Shown piece after piece: positions 1-9,726 of a stretch of 64,000 nt of DNA. How positions within the stretch are numbered: the stretch's first letter is position 1; each line of letters starts with the position of its first letter. This DNA is from Barthelona sp. PCE (taxonomy: Eukaryota; Metamonada: BaSk clade): assembly GCA_040285745.1 (NCBI GenBank), contig JAUFOR010000002.1, positions 186,001 through 250,000 on the forward strand, in the 5' to 3' direction. The position numbers and the translations under genes were made by a program. A model generated the notes under the pieces. That model made no database searches and was not told the origin of the DNA. It saw nothing but the letters and a program-made list of their open reading frames with translations.

Positions 1-775
1 ACTCAATCTTATCAGCATCAAAATCCTCAATCATACTCTTCACCAGATCATTGTAAGCAACGAAATGTTCCATGAGAGAGTGGTCTTCGCCCAATTCCAT
101 TTGAGAAAATGCCTTTTCAGTCAGATTAGCAAATTTCTTACATTTCTTAACACAATAGTTATCATCAATTCCATCAAGATATAATCTAGCCGGAAAATCA
201 TTAATGAGCTCAGTACGAAGTAACATAAAATCAAGAACGTTGGCAGAACCAAGCACGGGATCACAAAAATGTTCAGTATCACCTACAAAATAACAACCAT
301 CTTCATTATATCTTGTCAGCATCAAGCGGGCATAAATCCAGCGATTAAAAGACTCCTTAGGGACTCGCAATTTAAATTCTGAGCACAAATGACGCCACTT
401 CTTTTTGACATCAAGAACAGTATTGTAACGCAAAAGTTCGATATCTGGGTCAATTGCACAATCAGGAACATAACTAACACCTTTTGTGGCAAACATGATG
501 TCGTTGGCCAAGGCAATGGGTGACTTTGAACCTAAAAACTGTTTTTGAGACATTGAAGATCTAATGGGAGTGTATTTATCTCTTCTTGGTCTAGTAAGAG
601 TAATCTTGACACGTTCCTCACTTGGTGGTTGTGATTTTTGCTGTTTTCTACCCTGTTTGCGTGTTTTAGTTTTACGTGTTTTAGTGTTTGCCTCAAGTTT
701 ACGATTCTTTAATCTTTCGTAAAGCGCAGGCACGCCCTTCTTCTTTTTGTTGCCCTTTTCAGAAATAGATTGCAT
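1..775 (-). CDS. Partial unknown protein with basic N-terminus (runs off left edge)
   Basis: An open frame begins at the ATG whose complement is CAT at 773-775 and stays open to base 1, giving about 258 visible residues; the C-terminus lies outside the window. The first 60 residues are very rich in Lys and Arg (KGNKKKKG, KTRKTKTRKQGRK), like a nuclear or nucleolar localisation signal. The rest looks globular, with Trp, Cys and mixed charged residues and no membrane segment. I do not recognise the family. Its start faces a spacer of about 380 bases shared with the 3' end of the RAV1-like gene. The length without stops and the protein-like composition make it a confident coding call, but function is unassigned. 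Confidence 0.75.
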   Translation of the reverse strand, partial: MQSISEKGNKKKKGVPALYERLKNRKLEANTKTRKTKTRKQGRKQQKSQPPSEERVKITLTRPRRDKYTPIRSSMSQKQFLGSKSPIALANDIMFATKGVSYVPDCAIDPDIELLRYNTVLDVKKKWRHLCSEFKLRVPKESFNRWIYARLMLTRYNEDGCYFVGDTEHFCDPVLGSANVLDFMLLRTELINDFPARLYLDGIDDNYCVKKCKKFANLTEKAFSQMELGEDHSLMEHFVAYNDLVKSMIEDFDADKIE

Positions 776-882
776 TGAAAAAAAATAGAAGAGATAAAAC
801 GAGCTGAAAACTTGTGTTTTTTAATTATGTAAGCTTTTTGTTCGAGATAGTGAACCTTATTTGTAAATCAAGGGTATCTACC

Positions 883-1111
883 TTAAGAAAATCCAATAAA
901 CTTGGAAATAATGTACGTTTTTTTTGTAATCAAAACTTTTTCAACAGTAAACAATGTATTTAGACAACAGAATCTTATACTTTTGTCATCTTCTTCCTGA
1001 AGATCATCAAGAATTTGGTTGACATTAATGTTGCAGAGAACGTTTCCATTTTTCTTTAAAGAGTCTCGAATTATTATGTTTCTTAAAGTTTGGTCATAAC
1101 CTGACCGTATG
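883..1111 (-). other. Open frame without ATG downstream of the RAV1-like stop: possible 3' exon
   Basis: On the minus strand a frame stays open from just after the RAV1-like stop codon down to a TAA at 883-885, with no in-frame ATG. Its 75 or so codons read like protein (for example NGNVLCNINVNQILDDLQEE). If a 50-nt intron (1161 down to 1112, GTAAAC...CTAG) is removed, the RAV1-like frame runs into it in phase, replacing the stop after DPQDE. It could instead be the 3' exon of another small gene, or chance. No other coding gene is seen between 776 and 1157. Confidence 0.35.
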
Positions 1112-1157
1112 CTAGCAGAGCAACTTTTTTTGATAAAATTAGCTGATAGAGAAATGT

Positions 1158-4100
1158 TTACTCATCTTGAGGATCAAAAATGATTGCTTCATATACTTTT
1201 GATTCTATAATACCATTTGCAACAAAGTAAAGGTTATTGCTTCGGACAACAAATTTACCTTCATTCTCTTCAATTGGATATCTCTTCACAACATCAAAAT
1301 CTCGAATAACAATAATTTCTTGCGTATCATTAAAAGCATAAATATGACTCTTGAAGTAGATACACTCTTTTATACGTCCAGTTCCGATACTCGTTGCAGC
1401 ATCTGCTACGAGTGACACTGATCCTTCTGCAAAATTAGAAAGAATCCCATCATTAATTGTGATGAGACTGTAAAATTTGTCTGAAAGGAATGCAACAAGA
1501 TATTCTTTGCATAGAACAACAGAAGAGATATCATGCTCAAAGGATAAACAAACTAAACCAACAGGATAAGATCCAGATATATCGAAACATATAATCTCCG
1601 AACCTTTGACACCTTTCGATTTAATTACGACAATAATTACAGTTTCATTAATGAATACAATGTCTTGTATTATTGCTGACGTGTTTGGCATTTGGAATTC
1701 TTTTGTTAGAAAGACGTGATGTTGGAGCACACCCTTGAGGAATTCATTAGACGGAATACAAGCGATGCGTATAATGTTCTTGCGACAAAGAACGATGCGG
1801 GATCCATGGGGGCTGGCGTGGACAGTGGAGTATCGGTTGAGCTCGTAAAAAGAATGTTCCAAGACAGTAAAATCATTATTAAGCACAACAATACCCTTCT
1901 GGGTGAGACATACAAGCTTATTTCCGGCCTGACATACGCTCTTTGTTTCTTCCATCACATCAACCGTAATTAGATCTTTTGGTCTCCTCACGTAACCAAC
2001 ATCATCGTTAACACGTATGAAGTCCTCAGTTATCTGAACATTCGGCGTATCAAATACCTGGAACGATGAGGCGGGAACCAGCTTGAACAGAGCACGAGAA
2101 GCGGAGAAGAATGGGTTGAATGAACGCAAATCCGCAAACTTAAAGAAGGTCGAAAGTTGTTGGGCAAGAAACACGGAAATCTTTTTTTCGTCGTTCACAA
2201 GAACGTTGTACTCATGGTAAGCCGTTGTTAGCAGTGCAACAATAGTTTTTGCAGCGAAAGGATAAGCAAAATTCTGAAGGGTTGATGGATTGCAAAAAAA
2301 GAGAAAGGCTCCAACATTGAACTGATGATCCAGACTTTTCCTGGCCTGTAAATTGTGCAAAGACACCTGGTCTGTGGGGTTATTGTAACCATATTTGTTA
2401 TAAAGGAACTTTGTAGGGTCAACATTTGACTTTTTCTTTGTAGGCTTCACCATATGTGTTCTAAAGTAGTCTTTAAATGCTGGAATGATCGCCTTGAACG
2501 TATCTGGAACGCATTTATCAGGAATTCTGCCTAAATTTAGTGCAGCAACATAGTTGAGATCGAGGTTGCAGAAAATAAACGACAGAGACAAACGGAGCAT
2601 GAATTTCTCTTCTACAGACAGCCTCATGTGTTTTGAGAATAATGGATCATCGCAAATCTTTAGCAGAAACAATGCAACCTTAATAATTAAGTGTAACTGT
2701 TTTATGGATTCTACAGTGTGGAAAAGAGAGAAAGGGTTGTCAAAGCAGAACATGGACCTGAGGCTGACACGTAGATCACTCAAAAGAGATATAGTCTGAC
2801 TGTTTTGGATGGCAGACACAATTGTCTTTAAAAATTCGCAACCCAGGCCAACACAGTTCAAGCACAGAGCCTCGAGCTCATCACTGTACTCCGGTTCGAT
2901 GTTTCTGCAGCGACAGACCGTGAAATAGAGATGAGGGTCTTGAAGTCGTCGCAAAATAATGTTGAAGGCCATTGGGACATCATCGGCCAACAAGAACATT
3001 GCGACTGCGAGGTGATACTTGTGCTTTGTAATGGCTGCAAACGCGTTATTTGTAGCCATTTTCTTGAATTTCCTGTCGGAGCGATTTCTACCAAAGAACT
3101 TTACGAGAGGCTTAATATTCTGCGATTTTGCTATGGAAACAACACGGTCAACATCATCCAACAGAACCAACCATAGAAGAATACTCATTGGATCACGGGA
3201 AGAAGTCACAAAGAGATGGGAAATGATTTTCTCCAAAACACCATTGAACTGCACTGTGTCCTTGATCCAAAAGCAGGGTTTCAGTTCGTTGAACGCATCG
3301 GTCACCGTCATTTGATATTTTGAGTGTGAACTGTCACCCAGACATTCGTCAATAATGATGCTCTGAGATGTGCTCAACAGAGCGTTTAACAGAGCAATGA
3401 ACGAAATGTGGTGCTCCTCTGTTGCTTTTAACCGTTGGCTGTTGTAAAATAGCTCAACTTCACCCAGAAAAGCAAGACCAAATGGGTCTATGCTGCTCTT
3501 GGACACCAAAGTTTGGGAAACACCAATAAGTTTGTGCATAGTGTCTGAGAATGTTGTATGTTCGAATGCAGTGTTGGATATGTCTCGAATGCTCTTGAAC
3601 GGTATGGAACCACCGTCATTGGCTATGACGCTCTCAGCCTTTGGTGCAATCGAGTCAGAAAGAGTCGTTGTACGCTGCAAGAATGCAGGTTTCTTTCGTT
3701 GACCTAATTTAACTGTTCTTTTCCGCAGTCCTAGTCGTGACGATTTCTTTTTTTTCTCCTTCTTCTTTATGGAAGAGAATCGTGAAACAGTTGCAACTTG
3801 GGGCGTTGCCACAACCTCATCTACAGGCTCAAAGACGTCATCAAGCATGGGGTAAGCGACAGTTTTGAGTTTTAACCACTGCTTAAAAAGAATCTTTAAG
3901 CCATCCACATCACCTGATTCGATCAGCTGCTGAAGGGTAAATTGATACTTTGATTCGTTCTCAAGATTAACACTGAAGTTTTCCCAGTATGTAAGCATTC
4001 CAGTGCCATTGCTCTGACCTGAGAGCATACATAAACCATCAATCATATGCAAAGCCGTAAGAGAGAAGCTTTTTGATATCTGCTCACCCATCATTGTGAA

Positions 4101-6020
4101 GGGAAAGAACTCAGAGTGCTCACGATAATCTGGTATGAAATGGGCAATTTTTGACGGTTCAAATGAGTGTTCAGCAACACCTTGTACAGAAAATACATGG
4201 AATCCATCCTCGTGCAGCGCAATCGTTACAATATCGTTTGATCCAAACAGGTTGAAGCACGAGTCGAGGGACAGGCACGGTTGGGGGAGGGTGTACATTT
4301 GCTTAAGGAAAAACTGCAGTACAGGTTTACCGTCTTTGGGTAAAACGGTCTGCAATACAAAGAAGTACAGTGAAAAGCCTGCTTCAACCGTACGACACAC
4401 CAATGAAATGCCGGAGTCAACTACAAAATCACTGATACCCTTCATTGGTACTTTGAAAGCACTCTTTTGTACTCTTTTTGACTTTTTGCTTAGAGAAAAG
4501 ATATAAAGAGTGGTATCTGCCTCATTAATAACCATAAAAGTACTGCTGTCAGCAGTGGGACACTTACGTACTAGGCGCACTGGTTCATCACATATTCTTT
4601 CCTTGCCCCAGTATAACTCATTGGTTTCTGAGAGCAACACAAAATCTTGCCCGTGAATGATGTAATCACGCACTCTAAAGTCACATGCAATTTTTGAATG
4701 AGCGAAAGTAGCAAGGTCAACAACCAAGATTGCGTTTTCGTTGAAGTAGAGCGCATACATTTTGTTATCAACAACCTTAATCATATCATAACTCCCTGGG
4801 ATGTATACGAAATCTGAAAAAGTTGGGTAGTTTTTCGCCCCGACAACGCTTATCCAAATAGCACCACTGACTTTATGTATAAGCACCTTTGAGTCATGTG
4901 CGGAGTAAATTTCAGAGCCAACCGGATTGATAACGAAGTTAACAAACGAATCAAAACGATTACTAATGAATAACGAGAAACACTGGGAATAAACAATAAA
5001 TGCACCCTTGTGAATTACAGTTTTGCGGAAAAATGCAATGTTCTTCAAGCTTTGGAAACTATCTATATTCTCAGTTTCACACAATAGACTCTTACATAAT
5101 GTAATGTGAGACCTGCCATTCAGTTCACATACTTTCTTAAATTTGCTATCCGATGAGATCTCCGTCAACGAACGGGAATATACCACATCAAATACCTGGT
5201 CATCTAGTATCACAAGTTGACACACATCATTCTCTGCTTTATGAACAAGACATATATATTTATCACTGTGGAATAATGAATAAACATTGGGAATCTGGAT
5301 TCTAGACACTGAATAGTTATTATAGATCGAAAGACAACGCGAACAGCTCACAAAAAGCATGTTATTATCATAGGAAATACGAATAGGTGCCTCAGGAAGA
5401 GTTATAATTTTGTAGTCAAAGAAGCACACATCTGTTTTGGCCTTGGAAGGATAAAATGAGAATATTTGCAACTTATGGCTGGTTCTACACCATAAAATGA
5501 TACTATGCCTTGAAAAAGAGTAAAAACCTTTAACAATCATGATTCTGTTAAGACTAGGCATAATATATGATGAATCAGCTGCTATGCTAACGGATTTCTC
5601 TGTCATGCTGATCGAACGAACTACAACTTTATCATCAAAAAGGATTGAAAAAGTATAACTGTTGGCGTCTAGGATAGCATCTATTGATTGCCAATTGCTG
5701 GACTCTAAGTTGACTGTCGTGAATAGACTCCAAGAAAAACCACCATTCGTCTCAGTATTTAGGAATAACATGAACAATTTATCCACAATAAGCATCAGAT
5801 TTAAGTTTTTGTCGAATTTAATCAACATTTTCTCAGTATTATCTAATTTTAATGGGATTTCTACATGTTGAAAGGCCATGTCCATATGCTCAATGATCGT
5901 AATAGCGGAAATATCGACATTGACAAAGGCAAAAAACTCTGTGTTGTTGAATGTCCCAAGTGTGCTTTTGTTGCCATCGCAGTCCGCAGGTATAGACGGA
6001 AAAACTGCTAAGGAATGCAT
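1158..6020 (-). CDS. RAV1: RAVE complex subunit 1 / DmX-like (rabconnectin-3) protein
   Basis: Encodes 1,620 residues. Family knowledge: Rav1/DMXL proteins form the RAVE complex, which assembles the V1 and V0 sectors of the vacuolar H+-ATPase on endolysosomal membranes. The N-terminal 650 residues are beta-rich repeats like WD40 propellers. A Lys/Arg-rich linker (KKKEKKKKSS) sits near residue 755. The helical region near residues 800-1160 carries the Rav1 C-domain signature: DPMSILLWLVLLD, then LVKFFGRN, KKMATNNAFAAITKHKYHLA and VAMFLLADDVPMAFNI, matching the family pattern of an ALKNAF-type helix followed by AAFFLL. More beta-rich sequence follows near 1300-1600. It is divergently transcribed from the coiled-coil gene 82 bases away. 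The stop is TAAACA. A possible 3' exon is described separately. The length is between yeast Rav1 and animal DMXL. Confidence 0.8.
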   Translation of the reverse strand: MHSLAVFPSIPADCDGNKSTLGTFNNTEFFAFVNVDISAITIIEHMDMAFQHVEIPLKLDNTEKMLIKFDKNLNLMLIVDKLFMLFLNTETNGGFSWSLFTTVNLESSNWQSIDAILDANSYTFSILFDDKVVVRSISMTEKSVSIAADSSYIMPSLNRIMIVKGFYSFSRHSIILWCRTSHKLQIFSFYPSKAKTDVCFFDYKIITLPEAPIRISYDNNMLFVSCSRCLSIYNNYSVSRIQIPNVYSLFHSDKYICLVHKAENDVCQLVILDDQVFDVVYSRSLTEISSDSKFKKVCELNGRSHITLCKSLLCETENIDSFQSLKNIAFFRKTVIHKGAFIVYSQCFSLFISNRFDSFVNFVINPVGSEIYSAHDSKVLIHKVSGAIWISVVGAKNYPTFSDFVYIPGSYDMIKVVDNKMYALYFNENAILVVDLATFAHSKIACDFRVRDYIIHGQDFVLLSETNELYWGKERICDEPVRLVRKCPTADSSTFMVINEADTTLYIFSLSKKSKRVQKSAFKVPMKGISDFVVDSGISLVCRTVEAGFSLYFFVLQTVLPKDGKPVLQFFLKQMYTLPQPCLSLDSCFNLFGSNDIVTIALHEDGFHVFSVQGVAEHSFEPSKIAHFIPDYREHSEFFPFTMMGEQISKSFSLTALHMIDGLCMLSGQSNGTGMLTYWENFSVNLENESKYQFTLQQLIESGDVDGLKILFKQWLKLKTVAYPMLDDVFEPVDEVVATPQVATVSRFSSIKKKEKKKKSSRLGLRKRTVKLGQRKKPAFLQRTTTLSDSIAPKAESVIANDGGSIPFKSIRDISNTAFEHTTFSDTMHKLIGVSQTLVSKSSIDPFGLAFLGEVELFYNSQRLKATEEHHISFIALLNALLSTSQSIIIDECLGDSSHSKYQMTVTDAFNELKPCFWIKDTVQFNGVLEKIISHLFVTSSRDPMSILLWLVLLDDVDRVVSIAKSQNIKPLVKFFGRNRSDRKFKKMATNNAFAAITKHKYHLAVAMFLLADDVPMAFNIILRRLQDPHLYFTVCRCRNIEPEYSDELEALCLNCVGLGCEFLKTIVSAIQNSQTISLLSDLRVSLRSMFCFDNPFSLFHTVESIKQLHLIIKVALFLLKICDDPLFSKHMRLSVEEKFMLRLSLSFIFCNLDLNYVAALNLGRIPDKCVPDTFKAIIPAFKDYFRTHMVKPTKKKSNVDPTKFLYNKYGYNNPTDQVSLHNLQARKSLDHQFNVGAFLFFCNPSTLQNFAYPFAAKTIVALLTTAYHEYNVLVNDEKKISVFLAQQLSTFFKFADLRSFNPFFSASRALFKLVPASSFQVFDTPNVQITEDFIRVNDDVGYVRRPKDLITVDVMEETKSVCQAGNKLVCLTQKGIVVLNNDFTVLEHSFYELNRYSTVHASPHGSRIVLCRKNIIRIACIPSNEFLKGVLQHHVFLTKEFQMPNTSAIIQDIVFINETVIIVVIKSKGVKGSEIICFDISGSYPVGLVCLSFEHDISSVVLCKEYLVAFLSDKFYSLITINDGILSNFAEGSVSLVADAATSIGTGRIKECIYFKSHIYAFNDTQEIIVIRDFDVVKRYPIEENEGKFVVRSNNLYFVANGIIESKVYEAIIFDPQDE

Positions 6021-6102
6021 TAATCCCTGAGAATATGGTGAGAAAGGTGTTATTTGTTATTACAACTTTATCAAGCTTGCTTTTTTTGTATTGCACTTGA
6101 AA

Positions 6103-7269
6103 ATGGCAGAAGATCATCCAATTTTCAATCTTGTACGTGATTTTGAGGGCCATTTATTGGAGCGCATTTCCATTCTTTGCAAGGAGTTAGATGTTGCGCA
6201 CAAATTCGAATGGGATATAACAGCTCTTGAAACTGAGGTGGTGGAGCTATCTGAAACATTAAGCCGTGTCCAGAACGTACTTATGAAGGAAACTGATCAT
6301 GTAATTTCACTTAAGAAGATGTTGGACAAGTTACAGAATGAAGAACTAACCAGCAGAAACAGTATCAAACAGCTGATAACACAAAAGAAACCGACACAGT
6401 CAGGTATCACATACTTTTTCGACGAGTCGGTAGAAGATGTAGAGAATCACGAACATGTTGTGAGGGAAGCCTCTTTTAAGGCTGATAATGACCTGCACAT
6501 TAAGCGTGCGGCCCACGCATCCAAGACCGAGTTGCTGTTGGAGATCGAAGCGTTGCGTTTGGAACGTGATTCATTAGTTAGATTACAGACGGAGCGATCA
6601 CACATGATCAATGTGGATCGTGAGAGGCGTGAGAAGCAGCATCAGAATGTCTACCTGAGGTTGGTTGAGGAGAAGAAGAGGTTCTTGAAGATGGCCCAAG
6701 AGAGTGAGACGATAGTAGTCGATGCCATGGAGGAGCTTATGCTGCTGAAGGAAGAGTGCGGTAAACAGCTTGTTCTTGCCAATTACAGACTTAAGGAGCG
6801 ACAGGAGGAGAAGAAAGAGCGTGAGGGTGTCCTTTATACGGATCAAAAGGCAGCACCACAGCAGCAAGAGCATGTGATAGCTGAGTTAAGGCATCAAGTG
6901 GATTGGCAGACAGAGTTGGTTCGGGTGGAGGCCGAAGACATGCAGAAGAAGAAGGCCATGGTAGTGTACACATTGTGCGAGACAGTGAAAGAATATGAAG
7001 CAGAGTTGGAGCAGCTTTATGCTGATCAGGATGAGAATGATGAACGTTCAAGGGTCATAAATCAACAGTGTGATGCTCTTAGGGCATCGTTTGCGCCGAG
7101 TCTCAGCCTCCTCCAACGGAAGACAGTCTCGGTCCTTGCAGCGTTGAAGGAATATGTAAGGCAATTGGCAATTGATCAGTCAGAAGAGATATATGACGTT
7201 AATACCCGTCTGAAGCTCAACAAGGAGTTGATCATGGAGTCAGTGACACTTTTATCAGATGATCTGTAA
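6103..7269 (+). CDS. Coiled-coil protein
   Basis: About 388 residues from the ATG at 6103 (MAEDHPIF); an in-frame ATG four codons earlier at 6091 is possible. After a short N-terminal stretch the sequence is almost wholly heptad-like and charged (for example EAELEQLYADQDENDERS), broken near residue 115 by a short ITYFFDES segment. There is no membrane segment or enzyme motif. Such proteins are often cytoskeletal or flagellar, which would suit the other flagellar genes here, but that is inference only. The start shares a short divergent promoter with the RAV1-like gene. The stop lies 16 bases before the start of the next gene in tandem. Confidence 0.85.
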   Translation: MAEDHPIFNLVRDFEGHLLERISILCKELDVAHKFEWDITALETEVVELSETLSRVQNVLMKETDHVISLKKMLDKLQNEELTSRNSIKQLITQKKPTQSGITYFFDESVEDVENHEHVVREASFKADNDLHIKRAAHASKTELLLEIEALRLERDSLVRLQTERSHMINVDRERREKQHQNVYLRLVEEKKRFLKMAQESETIVVDAMEELMLLKEECGKQLVLANYRLKERQEEKKEREGVLYTDQKAAPQQQEHVIAELRHQVDWQTELVRVEAEDMQKKKAMVVYTLCETVKEYEAELEQLYADQDENDERSRVINQQCDALRASFAPSLSLLQRKTVSVLAALKEYVRQLAIDQSEEIYDVNTRLKLNKELIMESVTLLSDDL

Positions 7270-7285
7270 AATAAAATGCGTAAAA

Positions 7286-8491
7286 ATGAAAACTGCCTTT
7301 TTCATTGCAGGAGGTTTGTATATTGGTCAAATTTTATTTCTTTCAGGGGCATTTTTGTACCTGTGGTCTAGGTTCAGGGCTAAGTTAGGGGAAAAGAGAC
7401 ATATAGATAGTTCGTACATACCACACATCACCCTCATCGTTTGCGCTAAGAATATGCATGGGCAGTCGCTCACTAACTTCAAAGCGCTATTGAAGCTGAT
7501 TGAAAAGTATCCAGGGGCAAAAGAAATGATATGTGTTGTTCCTCTTGAAACAGATCCGGCTTACAAGCCGTTGCTTGACCTATCTTCTAATTCAGACAGC
7601 ATGAGTGTGTACACGTCTGGCCTATCGCATCACCAGTCGCAGAAGTTGTACCAAATGCTTCATGGAGTGGATCAAAGTCATCCGGAGTCAGAGATTATTG
7701 CTTTCTTTGACGATGATATTCTAGTTTCTGATGACGTGTTCAAGCAGGCAATCTGCCGCTTTGTTGACGACGATGTGTGGATGGTTACAGGTTACTGTAT
7801 GGAAGTACCAGCACCTGACTTGGTATCACATTGGCGATCTGCGTTTCGTTTGATTAACTGCTTGAACTTCACCGGAGATAGTTCATCCATGGCATGGGGA
7901 GGCTGCATGTTCATGAGAAGTTCTTCATTTCGGGATAACGAATTTGGGTTGCGCGAAATATTGAACAATGGTTGTTACTCTGATGATATGACAATGAGTC
8001 ACGTAGCGACAGAAAATGGGAAAAAAATTGTGTTTGACACATCCCTGTTCTTTCCAGACTTTGTTGCTGCCAGCTTGCGTAACGGAGTAGATTTTATTTT
8101 AAGACAGTTATTCGTTGTTACAACGCATGTAACTGAGTATGAGAGACAGAAAAACAGCATTCTTGTTGTAGCATCATTTATTCCCGTTCTCACATCATGG
8201 ATTGGTGGGGTTGGCCTCATTGTATCAATTTATTATTTTTCCGGTTTCTGGCTCATTCTTCTTTGTGGATCTCTAACTTTGCTGGTAGGTACAGTTTATA
8301 TATCGCTCAGCGTTATTGCGAGGATGGTTAATTGCTTTGTGATTTCAGCATGGAAAACAAGTGTAATGCTCTTATTCCATTTATTTTTGCTTCCAATTTT
8401 GATGGCAAAGAGTGTGTTGCGTCGCTCTATCGTATGGTCCGGTATAACTTACAACATGAAGAACGGTAAAGTGTACAGCGTTGAACATTAA
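7286..8491 (+). CDS. Glycosyltransferase, ceramide glucosyltransferase (GT21)-like membrane protein
   Basis: About 401 residues. The ATG at 7286 (MKTAFFIAGG) is preferred over 7259 because it lies 16 bases after the upstream stop, whereas 7259 overlaps that gene. An N-terminal membrane helix (residues 3-25) is followed by a GT2/GT21-type catalytic domain: a first conserved block ITLIVCAKN, the metal-binding DDD in AFFDDDILV, a GGCMFMR acceptor-region motif and SDDMTMSHVA where family members have the third Asp. Two to four hydrophobic segments close the protein. This layout matches glucosylceramide synthase of the ER/Golgi, which transfers glucose from UDP-glucose to ceramide. The usual (Q/R)xxRW motif is only weakly represented as RQLFV, so substrate is uncertain. 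The stop continues as TAAACA. Confidence 0.65.
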   Translation: MKTAFFIAGGLYIGQILFLSGAFLYLWSRFRAKLGEKRHIDSSYIPHITLIVCAKNMHGQSLTNFKALLKLIEKYPGAKEMICVVPLETDPAYKPLLDLSSNSDSMSVYTSGLSHHQSQKLYQMLHGVDQSHPESEIIAFFDDDILVSDDVFKQAICRFVDDDVWMVTGYCMEVPAPDLVSHWRSAFRLINCLNFTGDSSSMAWGGCMFMRSSSFRDNEFGLREILNNGCYSDDMTMSHVATENGKKIVFDTSLFFPDFVAASLRNGVDFILRQLFVVTTHVTEYERQKNSILVVASFIPVLTSWIGGVGLIVSIYYFSGFWLILLCGSLTLLVGTVYISLSVIARMVNCFVISAWKTSVMLLFHLFLLPILMAKSVLRRSIVWSGITYNMKNGKVYSVEH

Positions 8492-8522
8492 ACACTATGT
8501 TGGTAATAAAGGTCAATAAAGG

Positions 8523-9614
8523 TCAAGTCAAGTGAAACAGTTTCATTTTTGTATCATCCAGCTCAAATTGCATCTGTGAAATGAGATTGTGAGCGGATTG
8601 AAGCTCACTACGGAGTTGTCCTAAAGGTTGCGATTTCAGTTCCTCGATCTCAACCTCCAGAGCCTTTCTGCGAACACGTTCTGCAGTGATGATCGACTCC
8701 TGAGTGCGTACCTTATCCTCAAGGTCAAGAATAAACTCATCTTTAGCGTTTATCAGTGCCAGTGCATCATATAATTTCTCTTCGACTTCATTCACCTCCT
8801 TAGTCTGGTGAATATCCTCTCGCATGGTTTCCATCTCAGTGAGAATGCGGTCGAACAACTCTGTACGCGTGTCTTCTCCGTATGTTGTGTCATTGAAAGC
8901 ACTATCTTCTTCTCCAAAAGCATTATCTTCTTCAGTTTCCTGATTGAGGGTAATGTGAGGTATTTTCTTAGGTGTATTCTCAAACAACTCCTGCTGTTCT
9001 GCTACTCTCATGCTTAATTCCTTATTATGTCTTTCAATCATGGACATACGGGACATCATGTGCTCTGATTGAGTATGTTCACCATGGCGGATCTCTCTCA
9101 GGCGTTGCACGGCCTTTTCCAGGCGATATTCACGCTTTTGTGATACATTCAATTCATCTTCTAACATTCGTATTTGTGTTTCTAATTTTGTACAATGATT
9201 ACGCAGCTCTGATCGAGATTCAACCTCTAGTGCGAACTTATCTTTGATTATGCCCTGCTTTTCTCTCTCTACAAGGAGTAAGTGTTCCAAATCATCCACA
9301 TGTGATGTAGCTTTGCTGATTTGATCCCTTAGTTGTCGATTTTGAACTTGATAGTCTGTTTTCTGCTTACGCAGTGTATGCATCTCTGCTTTAATGGTTG
9401 AAGGAACGGATAATGCGGTTGATTTTGTGGTATCAAGTTCAGATAACAATTTTTGCTGGTCTTTTGCTAATTGCGCAAGTGTGGACCGGAGCCTATAGTT
9501 CTCCTTCAACAAGTACTGCTCTCGATTATCCTCAGAAAGATTCATAAGACTGGGACTGCGTACCAATTCAATTGGTGTATGCTCTACTCGAAAGATAGAA
9601 TGCAAATCTGTCAT
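8523..9614 (-). CDS. Coiled-coil protein
   Basis: 363 residues, mostly charged heptad-like helix (LLKENYRLRSTLAQLAK; LEHLLLVEREKQGI; TKLETQIRMLEDEL). An acidic hinge lies near residues 220-250 (NQETEEDNAFGEEDSAFND), followed by a second helical stretch. There is no membrane segment or recognisable catalytic domain. It ends with TGA, one of only two TGA stops I found here. It is convergent with the glycosyltransferase gene and divergent from SLX1, whose start is 112 bases away. A structural, centrosomal or flagellar role is plausible from its form, but I cannot assign a family. Confidence 0.85.
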   Translation of the reverse strand: MTDLHSIFRVEHTPIELVRSPSLMNLSEDNREQYLLKENYRLRSTLAQLAKDQQKLLSELDTTKSTALSVPSTIKAEMHTLRKQKTDYQVQNRQLRDQISKATSHVDDLEHLLLVEREKQGIIKDKFALEVESRSELRNHCTKLETQIRMLEDELNVSQKREYRLEKAVQRLREIRHGEHTQSEHMMSRMSMIERHNKELSMRVAEQQELFENTPKKIPHITLNQETEEDNAFGEEDSAFNDTTYGEDTRTELFDRILTEMETMREDIHQTKEVNEVEEKLYDALALINAKDEFILDLEDKVRTQESIITAERVRRKALEVEIEELKSQPLGQLRSELQSAHNLISQMQFELDDTKMKLFHLT

Positions 9615-9726
9615 TGTAAGCGTGGGTGCGTGCTTATAGATGTGTAAAAAAAGTTAAAAAAAGAAGAAAATGCTGATATCAAGCTGCTTTTACGTATTGC
9701 AACTATTTCCATTTAACCCATAAATT

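Noticed and set aside
2900-3320. Antisense frames over the RAV1-like gene and similar shadows over TOR and DIS3L2
   Set aside because: They lie opposite strongly conserved coding sequence and have shuffled, non-protein-like composition.
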